From assembly GCF_000949865.1 (NCBI RefSeq), contig NZ_JWJH01000015.1:1-64000 (forward strand): a stretch of DNA of 64,000 nt. The letters are read 5' to 3'. The translations under genes were made by a program, and so were the position numbers. Below are positions 9,445 to 18,017 of the stretch, piece by piece. Below the pieces are notes generated by a model. The model worked only from the letters and a program-made list of their open reading frames with translations, searched no databases and was not told the origin of the DNA. The DNA is from Rhizobium nepotum 39/7. Lineage in GTDB: Bacteria; Pseudomonadota; Alphaproteobacteria; Rhizobiales; Rhizobiaceae. Numbering within the stretch: the stretch's first letter is position 1; every line of letters starts with the position of its first letter.

Positions 9445-10143
9445 TCATTTGCCTTCATTCTTGATATTGGATGCAGCGATACGTGCCCGTACCTGCCCCG
9501 AAAATGTAATCGTCTTGCCATTATCGGCGATATCAATCGATTGCGCAACAATCGAGCCGTCGTTTGTTTTGATTGAAACGGGCTCCTTGCTGCTCATCTT
9601 TCCGGCCTTCAGATCGACATCCGCAGACTGGAACTTCGCTTGTATGCCATTGCTGAGATTGATGTCAAAAGGAGCGGTCATCTTCAGCGTGTTGGAGGAC
9701 CGGTCGAAAAGGCCTTCCTTGGCGATCACCTGGGCAATGCCGTCGTTTATCGGCACCGCGGCCAGAACCTTCTCGAGCGTCATGAGGTTGGGGTTGGCGA
9801 TATCCTGCAACGCACGGTCGGCGTTCATGGAGTAATCGATCCCCTTCTCGTTGCGGCCGGCAACCGCCGGTTTTTCCATCACGATCTTGCCGTCCTCGAT
9901 CCTTGCGCTCTCAAGCGACACCTCTTCGGGCGCCCAGGTTCGGATGAGCGAAACGGCGACGAAGGCAAGCGAAACGATCGCTGCACCGAGCGGTAGAATG
10001 ATTTTCAGTCGCTTCACGCGTGCAGAATGCCTGAGCGCGCGCTCATATGCGCCGTTCTGGTCATTGGGCAGCGGAAATGCTGGCGCTGGTTCGCGGAGTC
10101 TTTCGAGCATAGGAGCGGGTCCGGAAAACGTCTTGGGCACCAT
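9445..10143 (-). CDS. lptC: LPS export periplasmic/inner-membrane protein LptC
   Basis: A roughly 232-residue LptC family protein linking the LptBFG extractor to LptA. One N-terminal transmembrane segment (around residues 48-68, KIILPLGAAIVSLAFVAVSL) is followed by a periplasmic domain with NPNLMTLEKVLAAVPIND, NGIQAKFQSADVDLKAGKM and GKTITFSG. The long pre-membrane segment of about 45 residues is typical of alphaproteobacterial members. I start at ATG 10143; a TTG at 10155 adds four residues and ATG 10110 would shorten it by eleven. It is the first gene of the lptC-lptA-lptB run and divergent from sppA. Confidence 0.85.
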   Translation of the reverse strand: MVPKTFSGPAPMLERLREPAPAFPLPNDQNGAYERALRHSARVKRLKIILPLGAAIVSLAFVAVSLIRTWAPEEVSLESARIEDGKIVMEKPAVAGRNEKGIDYSMNADRALQDIANPNLMTLEKVLAAVPINDGIAQVIAKEGLFDRSSNTLKMTAPFDINLSNGIQAKFQSADVDLKAGKMSSKEPVSIKTNDGSIVAQSIDIADNGKTITFSGQVRARIAASNIKNEGK

Positions 10144-10357
10144 TCTGGCGCGCAAGTGAAGCTTATATGTTTATCTTGATGTCTCTGGCATGAGTGCTTT
10201 GTCCTGCCAATATGGTTTTTGTCTGGAAAGGTGCAAGGGATATGCGAATTTAATCGTAATTCTGGTTTCCTTATTGTTTCCTTGCGGCTTCGCGCTAGAA
10301 GAACCATATGGCCATGATGCTCAAGTCGCTTAAAAGGCCGGATGGCAGAGGTTTTCG

Positions 10358-11311
10358 ATGGATAATATGGCGATAGCGGATCGCAGGCGACTGCGCCGCA
10401 AGCTGACTTTCTGGCGGGTTGCCGCTGTTCTCCTGTTCGTTGCCGGCATTTTCGGCCTCTACCGGTTTTTATGGGCTGCGCCGCAGCAAAGTGCCAGACC
10501 CCATATCGCTCGCGTTGAGGTTTCCGGTCTGATCCAGGACAATACTGAACTTCTGGAGCGGCTCGACAAGATTGCCAAGAGTGACAATGTCAAAGGGCTG
10601 ATCGTGTCGATTTCGTCGCCCGGCGGTACGACCTATGGCGGGGAGCGCATCTTCAAGGCCATTCGCGGCGTTGCGGAAAAGAAGCCCGTCGTGTCCGACG
10701 TCCGTACCCTGGCCGCTTCCGCAGGTTATATGATCGCATCAGCCGGCGATGTCATCGTCGCCGGTGAAACCTCGATCACCGGCTCGATCGGCGTGATCTT
10801 TCAATATCCCCAGATCGGCCAGCTGATGGACAAGCTCGGCGTCTCGCTGCAGGAAATTAAGTCTTCTCCCATGAAGGCGGAACCTTCCCCTTTCCATGAA
10901 GCTCCCGAAGAGGCGAAGACGATGATCCGCTCCATGGTGATGGACAGCTACGGCTGGTTCGTCGATCTCGTGGCCGATCGCCGCAAATTGCCGCGCGAAG
11001 ATGTACTGAAACTGGCCGATGGATCGATTTTCACCGGCAGGCAGGCGCTTGCCAACAAGCTGGTCGACATGCTCGGCGGTGAAAAGGAAATTCGCGGCTA
11101 CTTCGAAACGCGTGGGCTTGCCAAGGATTTGCCGATCGTGGAGTGGAACGCACCGTCGTCCCGTTCGCCTTTTTCGCTTTTCAGTGTTGCGCAAATAGCG
11201 AAGCTTCTGGGATATGACGATTTAATTCCGTTTGCGGGCTCCGGCCAGCTCGGTGCGGACAAGTTGTTTCTTGACGGTCTTGTTTCCGTTTGGCAGGTTG
11301 AGTCGCATTAA
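10358..11311 (+). CDS. sppA: Signal peptide peptidase SppA, 36K type
   Basis: A 317-residue membrane-anchored serine protease of family S49 that degrades signal peptides left after secretion. A transmembrane anchor covers about residues 18-40. The catalytic dyad is visible as S121 in [11 protein letters not shown] and K173 in [12 protein letters not shown], with the SSPGG oxyanion-side motif near residue 87. The length fits the short single-domain SppA rather than the 600-residue E. coli form. ihfB follows after 26 nt, so co-transcription with ihfB is likely. Confidence 0.93.
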   Translation: MDNMAIADRRRLRRKLTFWRVAAVLLFVAGIFGLYRFLWAAPQQSARPHIARVEVSGLIQDNTELLERLDKIAKSDNVKGLIVSISSPGGTTYGGERIFKAIRGVAEKKPVVSDVRTLAASAGYMIASAGDVIVAGETSITGSIGVIFQYPQIGQLMDKLGVSLQEIKSSPMKAEPSPFHEAPEEAKTMIRSMVMDSYGWFVDLVADRRKLPREDVLKLADGSIFTGRQALANKLVDMLGGEKEIRGYFETRGLAKDLPIVEWNAPSSRSPFSLFSVAQIAKLLGYDDLIPFAGSGQLGADKLFLDGLVSVWQVESH

Positions 11312-11337
11312 AAATCCAATTCTTTCAGGGGGCAACC

Positions 11338-11640
11338 GTGATCAAGTCTGAACTGGTGCAGATCGTTGCTGCGCGTAACCCGCACCTTTATCACCGTGAC
11401 GTGGAAAACATCGTCAATGCGGTGCTGGATGAAATCACCGATGCCCTGGCGGGTGGAAATCGCGTCGAGCTTCGTGGTTTCGGCGCATTTTCGGTGAAAA
11501 ATCGTCCTTCGCGATCCGGTCGGAACCCGCGCACGGGTGAATCGGTTTTCGTCGAGGAAAAATGGGTGCCCTTCTTCAAGACGGGCAAGGAACTGCGCGA
11601 GCGCCTGAACCCCGGTATGGGTGACGAAGAGGACGATTGA
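11338..11640 (+). CDS. ihfB: Integration host factor subunit beta
   Basis: A 100-residue DNABII protein forming the IHF heterodimer with IhfA, which bends DNA at sigma-54 promoters and recombination sites. [18 protein letters not shown], the beta-arm region [17 protein letters not shown] and the tip [12 protein letters not shown] identify IhfB rather than HU. It starts at GTG 11338 after CAGGGGGCAACC. The tail is acidic (GDEEDD). Its nearness to rpoN is notable functionally, since IHF assists sigma-54 activation. Confidence 0.95.
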   Translation: MIKSELVQIVAARNPHLYHRDVENIVNAVLDEITDALAGGNRVELRGFGAFSVKNRPSRSGRNPRTGESVFVEEKWVPFFKTGKELRERLNPGMGDEEDD

Positions 11641-11708
11641 TCGTCCTCACCGCTTGGCGACGGGGAAACGGAGCCGGCGGAAAGCCCGCCGCGATGGAGT
11701 ATTGTCGG

Positions 11709-12050
11709 ATGTCGAAAAAAATCATCAACCTCATCATCCTGCTTCCGCTGGCGATCATCCTCGTCATCCTGTGCGTGGCCAACCGTCAGGCCGTAACGCT
11801 TGCGCTCAATCCTTTCCGGCCGGAGGATGGACTTCTTTCCTTCACCGCGCCGTTTTTCGTGTTCCTGTTCCTCGCCGTCATTTTTGGCGTGCTTCTGGGG
11901 TCTTCGGCCACATGGTTCGCGCAGGGCAAGCATCGCAAACGTGCGCGTATCGAAGCGAAGGAAGCCGTTCGCTGGCATGACGAGGCGAACCGGCACAAAG
12001 CCGCGGCGACCGGCCATGTTCCGACTGCGGGACAACTCCCGGCAAAGTGA
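11709..12050 (+). CDS. LapA-domain (DUF1049) inner-membrane protein
   Basis: A 113-residue LapA-type protein. Two transmembrane segments (about residues 5-24, INLIILLPLAIILVILCVAN, and 43-65, APFFVFLFLAVIFGVLLGS) are separated by the family motif NRQAVTLALNPF. A basic cytoplasmic tail with HKRAR follows. In enterobacteria LapA works with LapB in lipopolysaccharide assembly control; no lapB is in this window. I start at MSKKIIN, preceded by ATGGAG; an upstream ATG at 11694 would add five residues. It lies 68 nt after ihfB, as often seen. Confidence 0.8.
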   Translation: MSKKIINLIILLPLAIILVILCVANRQAVTLALNPFRPEDGLLSFTAPFFVFLFLAVIFGVLLGSSATWFAQGKHRKRARIEAKEAVRWHDEANRHKAAATGHVPTAGQLPAK

Positions 12051-12143
12051 TGGTGCCGACATTTGTTGCGGCTCTAGTCGAGCGACGCTTGGAATGCTAT
12101 TTGCTGGCGCGATAGGACGCGGGCAGAAGCGGAAAGATTTCCA

Positions 12144-13277
12144 TTGAAGAAAAAAGACAGCCGGCCAGGCAATCGCGTGCGTGCCGGGAGCGAGAAAAAA
12201 CAGGTTCATGCCGCAAAGCCGGCACGGCGGGCAGACGCGGCGCCGAAGAAGCGTGAGCCGGACGCGGTTCGCAGCGTGCCGAAACCTGCACCGAGGGAAA
12301 AGGTCGCCCCAGCGCCGGCCATTGAGCAGGTGCCCGCGCGCGCCCTCAAGCTTCGCACCGGGGAGCGCCCCGCAGAACAGGTTCCGGTCATTCTGGAATC
12401 GAGCGGCGCGGGTGATTTTCATCTGATCGACAGCGGCAACGGCCTGAAGCTTGAACAATACGGCGAATACCGCGTCGTCCGTCCCGAGGCGCAGGCTCTC
12501 TGGCAACCGTCCATCCCCGACCGCGTATGGCAGAATGCCGACGCCGTTTTTTCCGGCGATACGGACGAGGACGGCATGGGCCGCTGGCGTTTTCCGAAGA
12601 CGCCGCTTGACGAAACCTGGCCATTATCCCTGCTCGGTGTCGAGTTTCTCGGCCGTTTTACGGCTTTCCGACACGTTGGCGTGTTTCCAGAACAGATCGT
12701 GCATTGGGAATGGCTGAAAAATGCCGTCGAGACCGCCGACCGGCCGCTGAAAGTGCTGAACCTATTCGGTTATACCGGCGTCGCTTCGCTGGTCGCCGCT
12801 GCTGCCGGTGCTGAAGTCACCCATGTCGACGCCTCCAAGAAGGCGATAGGCTGGGCGAGGGAAAACCAGGCGCTTGCCGGTCTGGAACAGGCGCCGATCC
12901 GCTGGATTTGCGAAGACGCGATGAAATTTATCCAGCGCGAGGAGCGCCGCGGCAGCACCTACGATATCATTCTCACCGACCCACCGAAATTCGGCCGCGG
13001 CACCCATGGTGAGATCTGGCAATTATTCGATCATCTTCCGTTGATGCTGGATATCTGCCGGGAAATCCTGTCACCCAAGGCTCTCGGTCTGGTGCTGACG
13101 GCCTATTCCATTCGCTCCAGCTTCTATTCGATGCATGAGCTGATGCGCGACATCATGCGCGGTGCCGGTGGCGTCGTTGCGTCCGGTGAACTCGTCATTC
13201 GCGAGGCCGGGCTTGATGGCAAGACGCCGGGCCGGGTGCTTTCCACATCGCTGTTCAGCCGCTGGGAGCCGAAATGA
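12144..13277 (+). CDS. Class I SAM-dependent methyltransferase, RlmI/RlmK-like
   Basis: A 377-residue protein with a Lys/Ala/Pro-rich, probably disordered N-terminal 75 residues and a Rossmann methyltransferase core. SAM motif I is LNLFGYTGVASLVAAAAGAE, motif II THVDASKKAIGWARENQ and the catalytic-side motif IILTDPPKFGRG. This DPPKF type is typical of 23S rRNA cytosine methyltransferases such as RlmI and RlmK, so rRNA is the likely substrate, but the exact base cannot be told. The start is a TTG (12144). The stop overlaps the next gene's ATG (ATGA), coupling it to a second RNA methyltransferase. Confidence 0.82.
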   Translation: MKKKDSRPGNRVRAGSEKKQVHAAKPARRADAAPKKREPDAVRSVPKPAPREKVAPAPAIEQVPARALKLRTGERPAEQVPVILESSGAGDFHLIDSGNGLKLEQYGEYRVVRPEAQALWQPSIPDRVWQNADAVFSGDTDEDGMGRWRFPKTPLDETWPLSLLGVEFLGRFTAFRHVGVFPEQIVHWEWLKNAVETADRPLKVLNLFGYTGVASLVAAAAGAEVTHVDASKKAIGWARENQALAGLEQAPIRWICEDAMKFIQREERRGSTYDIILTDPPKFGRGTHGEIWQLFDHLPLMLDICREILSPKALGLVLTAYSIRSSFYSMHELMRDIMRGAGGVVASGELVIREAGLDGKTPGRVLSTSLFSRWEPK

Positions 13278-14134
13278 CGAACGATATGCGCGAAAACACG
13301 ACGCGCCGGGTTGGCCAGGTCAAGGAAGTCACCAGCCTTGCCAATCCCATCATCAAGGATATCAAGGCGCTTACCCAGAAAAAGGGCAGGGAAGAGACCG
13401 GCACCTTCATGGCGGAAGGCTTGAAGCTGGTCATCGATGCGCTTGAACTGGGCTGGACCATCCGCACCCTGGTTTACGCCAAGGCCGCCAAGGGCAAGCC
13501 GCTGGTGGAGCAGGCGGCGGCAAAGACGGTCGCGTCGGGCGGCCTGGTGCTCGAAGTCAACGAAAAAGTCATCGCCTCGATCACCCGCCGCGACAATCCG
13601 CAAATGGTCGTCGGCATTTTCGATCAGAGATGGAAGCCGCTGAAGGATATTCGCCCGGTAAAAGGCGAGACCTATATCGCGCTCGACCGCGTCCGCGATC
13701 CCGGCAATCTCGGCACCATCATCCGCACGGCCGATGCGGCGGGCGCCTCAGGCGTCATTCTGGTCGGTGATTGCACCGATCCCTTCTCGCTGGAAACGGT
13801 TCGCGCCACCATGGGCTCGGTATTCGCCACGCCCGTCGCCCGCGCCTCGGTCGAGGAATTCCTGTCCTGGAAAAAATCGGCCAATGTCAGTGTCGTCGCC
13901 ACCCATCTTGCCGGTTCCGTGGATTATCGAAAGATCGATTATGCCGGTAAGCCGGTCGTGCTTTTGATGGGCAACGAACAATCCGGCCTGCCGCCGGAAC
14001 TGGCCGGCAAGGCCGACCAGCTGGCGCGCATTCCCCAGCAGGGCCGTGCCGACAGTCTCAATCTCGCCGTCGCAACCGCTGTCATGCTTTTCGAGGCGCG
14101 GCGACATCTCCTCGAACTGACACCGGTGAAGTAA
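13274..14134 (+). CDS. TrmH/SpoU-family RNA 2'-O-methyltransferase
   Basis: A 286-residue SPOUT-class RNA ribose methyltransferase. An N-terminal substrate-binding domain ([38 protein letters not shown]) precedes the knotted domain with motif 1 [18 protein letters not shown], motif 2 [13 protein letters not shown] and motif 3 [16 protein letters not shown]. The target (tRNA or 23S rRNA) cannot be fixed from sequence. It overlaps the upstream methyltransferase by 4 nt and the downstream lspA by one base (TAATG), forming a tightly coupled three-gene unit. Confidence 0.9.
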   Translation: MTNDMRENTTRRVGQVKEVTSLANPIIKDIKALTQKKGREETGTFMAEGLKLVIDALELGWTIRTLVYAKAAKGKPLVEQAAAKTVASGGLVLEVNEKVIASITRRDNPQMVVGIFDQRWKPLKDIRPVKGETYIALDRVRDPGNLGTIIRTADAAGASGVILVGDCTDPFSLETVRATMGSVFATPVARASVEEFLSWKKSANVSVVATHLAGSVDYRKIDYAGKPVVLLMGNEQSGLPPELAGKADQLARIPQQGRADSLNLAVATAVMLFEARRHLLELTPVK

Positions 14135-14622
14135 TGGCCAAGGCGGCACTGTTTTCGAAATTTGGCCCGGCTTTCGTACTGATCGTTGCCGCACTGGTGC
14201 TGGACCAGATCGTCAAGCAGCTGGTCGAAGCCTATCTGCCGCTGCAGGAGATGATTCCGGTCGTTCCGTTTCTGGCACTTTACCGCACCTATAATCTTGG
14301 CGTGGCGTTTTCGATGCTGGCGGACATGCATGGCTGGTTCATCGTCAGTATGCGGCTCGTCATCGTCGTCTTCGTGCTGTGGCTCTGGCGCAAGACGGCG
14401 GCGGACCGGACCTTCGCCCATCTCGGCTTCGCCTTCATCATTGCGGGGGCAGCCGGCAATCTTCTCGATCGCTTTTTCTACGGTCACGTCATCGACTATA
14501 TCCTGTTCCACACCGAGACATGGTCGTTCGCGGTCTTCAATCTGGCCGACAGTTTCATAACCATTGGCGCAGGTTGCGTTATTCTCGATGAGTTTTTGCA
14601 CGCTCGCACGGCTAAAAAGTAA
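14134..14622 (+). CDS. lspA: Lipoprotein signal peptidase (signal peptidase II)
   Basis: A 162-residue integral membrane aspartyl protease that cleaves signal peptides of diacylglyceryl-prolipoproteins. Four hydrophobic segments are visible. The catalytic aspartates are D121 in GHVIDYI and D139 in FNLADSF, with the supporting [10 protein letters not shown] motif. It works before Lnt (35271-36860) in lipoprotein maturation. One-base overlap (TAATG) with the upstream RNA methyltransferase indicates translational coupling. Confidence 0.95.
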   Translation: MAKAALFSKFGPAFVLIVAALVLDQIVKQLVEAYLPLQEMIPVVPFLALYRTYNLGVAFSMLADMHGWFIVSMRLVIVVFVLWLWRKTAADRTFAHLGFAFIIAGAAGNLLDRFFYGHVIDYILFHTETWSFAVFNLADSFITIGAGCVILDEFLHARTAKK

Positions 14623-14677
14623 AATTTTAGGGATTCAGCCAAACATATCAAAACCGCTGCCGTGGTAGCGGTTGTGC

Positions 14678-16912
14678 ATGAGCGAACTGGCAAGACTTCG
14701 GGAAAAAGTTTCAGATGGCCTCGGCCTGGCCGCCACACCGGCGCAGTCGGCGGATCGTGACCCCGCACCTCATCAGGCTGTTGCGGGCCACGAGATTACT
14801 GCCAGGTCGATCGCGCTCTATGTCGCCGTTTCGTTGTCGGTGGGTGCCTTCTCTGCGGCCTTGATCGCGCTTGCTGTGCCCTATGCGGTCACCGTCGCGC
14901 TGGCGTCCTTCTTTGCTGCCGTGCTCGCCGGTCTCCTGTTCTACGCGCTGTTCGGCAAATCTTTACCTCATGCTGACGAACTGCCAGCCGATTATTCGGA
15001 CGTCCGGCTGCGGCAAACGCAAAACCGTTCGCTGATCGCCGAAATGCAGGAAGCCATGGGCGATATCGTCGTGATCCGTAATATGGACCGGCGCATCGTC
15101 GAGGCGAATACGGTTTTTCGTGAAGTGACGGGTTGTTGGGCGCCCGAAGGGTTGAGTTGCGAGGAAATCGGCATCGCTTTCCGTCCGGGCGACAAGGTTC
15201 ACGCCTATGACGTGGAAATAGCGACCCCTTTCGGTCAACGCATTTTCTCCTGGCATGATGTCGTCACCCGCGATCTGGCAAGCAGCCGTCTTCTCATCAG
15301 CAGCATCGCCAGGGACGTGACCGAGGAGCGCCTTGCTCTCGGAGAGCGGGAAGACGCCCGCTTGCGCGCCGAAAAGGCCGATGCCGAAAAGGCGCGGCTG
15401 CTTGCGACGGTAAGCCATGAAATCCGCCTGCCGCTTTCCGGCATGCTCGGCATGAACCATCTTCTGTCGCAGACGAAGCTCAACGAAGAACAGCGCAATT
15501 ATCTCGACGGCATGAAGCAGTCCGGCCAGTCGCTGGTGCAGCTGGTGGAGGACCTGCTGGATTATTCGACCATGGAGGCGGGCCGCTTCAAACTCAACCC
15601 GCGTGCGGAAAACCTGCGCCGGCTGATCGAAAGCATCGTGGAGATGCTGGCGCATCGCGCCCATGAAAAGGGCATAGAAATCACCTCCTTCGTCACGCCG
15701 GACGTGCCCGATTATCTGGATTTCGATCCGGCAAGGCTGCGTCAGGTCCTGTTCAACCTCCTCGGCAACGCCGTCAAATTCACCCGGGAAGGCGGGGTCG
15801 TCATAAGGGCGCGCATGGTCGAAGGCGAATTGCACATCGCTGTCGAGGATACAGGCCCCGGCATGAGTAAGGCGGAACAGGCCCGCATCTTTGGCGAATT
15901 CGAACAGGCCGGTCCAATGTCGCAGCGAAGTGCAGGGACAGGGCTTGGGCTTGCGATTTCCGCCCGCATCGTGCGGGAATTCGGCGGCAGCCTCACGGTC
16001 TTCAGCCGCAAGGGTGAGGGCAGCACCTTCAGGCTGGTGTTTCGTCCGGGCAGCGCTCCGGTCGGTATGCCGGATCCCGGTCGGAGGCATTGCCTGCAAC
16101 ATACGAATGTCCTGCTGATTGCGCCGAAGGGCGTGGCGGCGGCGGTGACGATAGAGGCGATCGAAGCTTTCGGCGGTCAATGCATTCTCATCCACCAGCC
16201 GGAGGATCTGGAAAGATTGAAAGACAGGACTGCCGATCTCACCGATATCATCGTCGATCGCCGCATTTCGTCTCTGTTCAGGGATGCCCTGAGGGATTGG
16301 CCACAACAGAATGTCCGCCGCACGCTGCTGGTCAGTCCCGAAGAGCGAGCTTCGACCACGCACGCCTCCTTCGACGCCTGGCTGATCCGGCCGCTGCGCG
16401 AAAAATCCCTGATTGACGTTCTGTGTGGTCGCCTGCGCGGGATAGAACGGCGTGACGCCATCAACGACAACCACCCGGATGTGGGGTTTTCGTCACGGCT
16501 GAGCGAAGGGGCGAGCGGCATCGATATCCTCGTGGCCGAGGACGACGCCGTCAACGCGCGCATCATCCGGGCCGTTCTGGAAAAAAGCGGCTACAGCGTC
16601 CGCTCCGTCGATGATTTTCAGGCCTTGCGGCAGTCGGTGGCGCCGGAGGTATCCAGTCTGCCGCAGCTCATCATCTCCGACCTCAATATGCCGGGCGGCG
16701 AGGGCTTTGAAGTGCTGCCGCACATTCTTGCCACGCTGAAGGGAGAAAGAAATATTCCCGTCATCGTGCTCAGTAGCGATGCGAGTGTTGAGACCGCCGA
16801 AATCCTGCTGAAGGCCGGTGCAGGTGCGGTTTTGACCAAGCCAGCCGACCCGAGGCGGCTGGTGGAGGAAATTCACCGCCTGCTGGAGGCGAAACGCCTG
16901 TTGCCATCATAA
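14678..16912 (+). CDS. Membrane-bound hybrid sensor histidine kinase / response regulator
   Basis: A 744-residue hybrid kinase. Two transmembrane helices (about residues 43-66 and 68-92) are followed by a PAS-like sensor (about 115-220), a short coiled linker, HisKA with H247 in VSHEIRLPLSG, HATPase_c (NLLGNAVKFT, DTGPGMS, GTGLGLAIS) and a degenerate receiver-like block (about 470-585) lacking a clear phospho-acceptor. A complete C-terminal receiver follows (about 610-735: VAEDDAV, D668 in SDLNMPGG, LSSDAS, TKP). Residue H+4 is leucine, not the usual Thr/Asn. No separate response regulator or phosphotransferase lies nearby. It stands alone between lspA and olsB; the signal and output are unknown. 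Confidence 0.87.
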   Translation: MSELARLREKVSDGLGLAATPAQSADRDPAPHQAVAGHEITARSIALYVAVSLSVGAFSAALIALAVPYAVTVALASFFAAVLAGLLFYALFGKSLPHADELPADYSDVRLRQTQNRSLIAEMQEAMGDIVVIRNMDRRIVEANTVFREVTGCWAPEGLSCEEIGIAFRPGDKVHAYDVEIATPFGQRIFSWHDVVTRDLASSRLLISSIARDVTEERLALGEREDARLRAEKADAEKARLLATVSHEIRLPLSGMLGMNHLLSQTKLNEEQRNYLDGMKQSGQSLVQLVEDLLDYSTMEAGRFKLNPRAENLRRLIESIVEMLAHRAHEKGIEITSFVTPDVPDYLDFDPARLRQVLFNLLGNAVKFTREGGVVIRARMVEGELHIAVEDTGPGMSKAEQARIFGEFEQAGPMSQRSAGTGLGLAISARIVREFGGSLTVFSRKGEGSTFRLVFRPGSAPVGMPDPGRRHCLQHTNVLLIAPKGVAAAVTIEAIEAFGGQCILIHQPEDLERLKDRTADLTDIIVDRRISSLFRDALRDWPQQNVRRTLLVSPEERASTTHASFDAWLIRPLREKSLIDVLCGRLRGIERRDAINDNHPDVGFSSRLSEGASGIDILVAEDDAVNARIIRAVLEKSGYSVRSVDDFQALRQSVAPEVSSLPQLIISDLNMPGGEGFEVLPHILATLKGERNIPVIVLSSDASVETAEILLKAGAGAVLTKPADPRRLVEEIHRLLEAKRLLPS

Positions 16913-16938
16913 CTTGACAGACTCGCGCTGGCGGCATT

Positions 16939-16956
16939 TTGTCACTATTCTGTCGT
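16939..16956 (+). promoter_or_regulatory. Candidate PHO box upstream of olsB
   Basis: TTGTCAC-TATT-CTGTCGT is two 7-bp direct repeats on an 11-bp period, close to the rhizobial PhoB box CTGTCAT-N4-CTGTCAC. It ends 51 nt before the olsB ATG, and a TTTATGA-like -10 lies about 11 nt further on. PhoB control of ornithine-lipid synthesis is established in Sinorhizobium; its use here is inferred. Confidence 0.6.
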
Positions 16957-17007
16957 CAATTAGTGATTTATGACAGGAAAAATCTTTTGGTGGCGGAGCG
17001 ATTCCCC

Positions 17008-17889
17008 ATGGTTGCCGAAATCCTCAATCACGACATTTGTGAAAACAAAGTTGTCATTCATCCTCGTCCCGAGACCGCTCAGGACAATGAGGGTCTTTTC
17101 GGCCGTATCGGCACGCTGGAAACACGGCTCGCGAGAAACGAGCGTGAGATCGATGCCGCGCAGTCCGTGCGTTACCGGGTTTTCGTCGAGGAAATGAAGG
17201 CGCGCCTTCCCGCAGATGCGATGCGACGCAAGCGCGATATCGATGCATGGGATAGCGTCTGCGACCATCTGCTCGTGCTCGACAAGGCTATCGAAGGCGA
17301 TAGCGAGGACCAGATCGTCGGCACGTATCGTCTGCTGCGGCAGGAAACGGCGCTTGCCAATAATGGTTTTTATTCCGCAAGCGAGTTCGATATTGCCGCG
17401 CTGGTGGCACGCCATCCGGGCAAGCGTTTCATGGAGCTTGGACGTTCCTGCGTGCTGCCGGAATATCGCACCAAGCGCACCGTGGAGCTTTTGTGGCAGG
17501 GCAACTGGGCCTATGCCGTGAAACACCGCATGGATGCCATGATCGGTTGCGCCTCCTTCCCCGGCGTGCAGCCGGAAGCCCACGCGCTTGCTCTGTCCTT
17601 CCTGCATCACAATTGCGTTGCAAAGGGCGAATGGGCGGCTTCAGCCCTTCCCGAGCTTTACCATGAGATGGACCTCGTGCCGGCGGAGGCGTTGAACGCC
17701 CGCAAGGCGCTGAACACCATGCCGCCGCTGATCAAGGGCTATATGCGTCTGGGGGCGATGTTCGGCTCCGGCGCGGTCGTGGATCATGCCTTCAACACCA
17801 CCGACGTGCTTGTGGTCCTGCCGGTATCGTCCATCGCCGGCCGTTACATCAGCTATTATGGCGGCGAGACCGAGCGTATCAACGGCTGA
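17008..17889 (+). CDS. olsB: Ornithine N-acyltransferase OlsB (lyso-ornithine lipid synthesis)
   Basis: A 293-residue GNAT-fold N-acyltransferase of the OlsB / hemolysin-like family that moves a 3-hydroxy-fatty acyl group from acyl-ACP to ornithine, the first step of ornithine-lipid synthesis. Family features are QSVRYRVFVEEM, DHLLVLD, IVGTYRLLRQ, KRFMELGRSCVLPEYRTK and FPGVQPEAHALALSFLHH. The second enzyme, olsA, is in this window about 13 kb downstream, supporting the call. I start at MVAEILNHD, behind GGCGGAGCG; a longer frame from 16939 would run through the candidate PHO box and lacks a ribosome site. Confidence 0.9.
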   Translation: MVAEILNHDICENKVVIHPRPETAQDNEGLFGRIGTLETRLARNEREIDAAQSVRYRVFVEEMKARLPADAMRRKRDIDAWDSVCDHLLVLDKAIEGDSEDQIVGTYRLLRQETALANNGFYSASEFDIAALVARHPGKRFMELGRSCVLPEYRTKRTVELLWQGNWAYAVKHRMDAMIGCASFPGVQPEAHALALSFLHHNCVAKGEWAASALPELYHEMDLVPAEALNARKALNTMPPLIKGYMRLGAMFGSGAVVDHAFNTTDVLVVLPVSSIAGRYISYYGGETERING

Positions 17890-18017
17890 CCGGGCGTTCG
17901 TGCGGGTCGGGCGGGATGTTCCTGTGGGCAGCGGTCCCGCGCGTGTTGTGTTGGGGCGGAGATTGCCGCTAGTGTCGGCGCTCCTTTTCCGCAACACGAT
18001 ATGACATCGGCAAGCCA

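Noticed and set aside
14963-16474. A 503-codon antisense frame in the hybrid kinase gene
   Set aside because: The plus-strand frame has clear kinase motifs. The antisense product is His/Arg/Gln-rich with no recognisable fold, which is typical of GC-rich shadows.
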